In this document: positions 6,962 to 7,307 of the stretch, in pieces
How the letters are laid out: each line of letters begins with the position of its first letter
Position numbering within the stretch: the first letter of the stretch is position 1
Notes under the pieces: model-generated
The model's database searches: none
What the model was told of the DNA's origin: nothing
What the model saw: the letters and a program-made list of their open reading frames with translations, nothing else
Assembly: GCA_946479205.1 (NCBI GenBank)
Contig: CAMLFJ010000158.1
Span: 1 to 7,307 of the forward strand
DNA length: 7,307 nt
Source: an uncultured bacterium
GTDB lineage: Bacteria > Methylomirabilota > Methylomirabilia > Rokubacteriales > CSP1-6
Direction: 5' to 3'
Translations under genes and position numbers: made by a program

Positions 6962-6975
6962 GGTCGCTCCTGTTC

Positions 6976-7307
6976 TCAGCGGGGCTGCATGCGGATGGCG
7001 CCGTCCAGGCGGATCACTTCGCCGTTGAGCATCGGGTTCTCGATGATGTGGGCCGCGAGGGCGGCGTACTCGACCGGACGCCCGAGGCGAGGCGGGAAGG
7101 GGACCTGCTTGCCGAGCGAGATCCGCGCGGGCTCGGGCAGGCCGGCCAGCATGGGCGTCTCGAAGAGGCCGGGCGCGATGGTCATCACCCGGATGCCCAG
7201 CTCGGCCAGGTCACGGGCGATCGGTAGCGTCATGCCGACCACGCCGCCCTTGGAGGCGGAGTAGGCGGCCTGGCCGATCTGGCCGTCGAAGGCGGCCACC
7301 GAGGCGG
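6976..7307 (-). CDS. Short-chain dehydrogenase, 3-hydroxyacyl-CoA dehydrogenase type II (HSD10-like), 3' part
   Basis: The C-terminal 109 residues of an SDR-family NAD-dependent dehydrogenase (full length usually ~255); the N-terminal Rossmann region lies beyond the right edge. Visible are the catalytic Ser (codon 7300-7302, in ASVAAFDG), the catalytic YSASK (Tyr 13 residues after that Ser, with Lys four later), the [16 protein letters not shown] segment after the active site, and the C-terminal block [39 protein letters not shown] and the closing LDGAIRM are hallmarks of the HSD17B10 / 3-hydroxy-2-methylbutyryl-CoA dehydrogenase group. These enzymes oxidise 3-hydroxyacyl-CoA to 3-ketoacyl-CoA in isoleucine and branched or short-chain fatty acid breakdown, in the cytosol in bacteria. 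The GTG at 7299-7297 is internal and is not a start. Exact substrate is inferred from family only. The small membrane protein gene follows 14 bases downstream. Confidence 0.93.
   Translation of the reverse strand, partial: ASVAAFDGQIGQAAYSASKGGVVGMTLPIARDLAELGIRVMTIAPGLFETPMLAGLPEPARISLGKQVPFPPRLGRPVEYAALAAHIIENPMLNGEVIRLDGAIRMQPR

Noticed and set aside
7297..7299. GTG as the start of the dehydrogenase
   Set aside because: The frame stays open to the edge and encodes Ala-Ser before it, including the catalytic Ser, and a complete SDR needs about 145 more N-terminal residues.

Overview
The window is one continuous stretch of very GC-rich bacterial DNA, roughly 70% G+C by eye, with strong G/C bias at third codon positions and almost no non-coding space. 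Gene style and content (EttA, a DR_2398-type flavoprotein, a sarcosine-oxidase-like FAD enzyme, a multi-GAF sensor kinase, an HSD10-type dehydrogenase) suggest a free-living, metabolically broad soil or sediment bacterium. Candidate phylum Rokubacteria/Methylomirabilota or a high-GC proteobacterium-like lineage would fit, but this is an inference from style. No rRNA, tRNA, CRISPR array, insertion sequence, phage gene or other mobile signature was seen.

Left block (1-2813, plus strand): the 3' two thirds of ettA (translational throttle ABC-F ATPase), then an FMN-dependent PPOX-family flavoprotein and an FAD-dependent DAO-family oxidoreductase. The gaps are only 18 and 12 bases, so the three are probably co-transcribed.

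Middle block (2810-6720, plus strand): a signalling cluster. A good sigma70-type promoter, whose -35 box overlaps the stop codon of the FAD oxidoreductase gene, sits directly in front of a 906-residue soluble histidine kinase with four tandem GAF domains and a NarL/DegS-type HisKA_3-HATPase core. Its stop overlaps the start of a NarL/FixJ-type response regulator (ATGA), which makes a cognate pair very likely. A 104-base gap follows that holds short palindromes, including TACGTA-type sequence, and a candidate operator. Then comes a stand-alone CheY-like receiver protein. The simplest model is a cytosolic sensor sensing a small molecule or redox state, phosphorylating its DNA-binding partner, with the solo receiver as an extra phosphorylation target or sink.

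Right block (6710-7307, minus strand): the 3' part of a short-chain dehydrogenase of the 3-hydroxyacyl-CoA dehydrogenase type II (HSD10) group, followed after 14 bases by a small 83-residue protein with two predicted membrane helices and no recognised family. This unit converges on the receiver gene, and the two coding regions overlap tail-to-tail by 11 bases.

Most of the window is ordinary. The points most worth a second look are the near-leaderless kinase promoter, the regular ~171-residue GAF repeat, the palindromic gap, the solo receiver and the unrecognised membrane protein. None of these establishes a new system.
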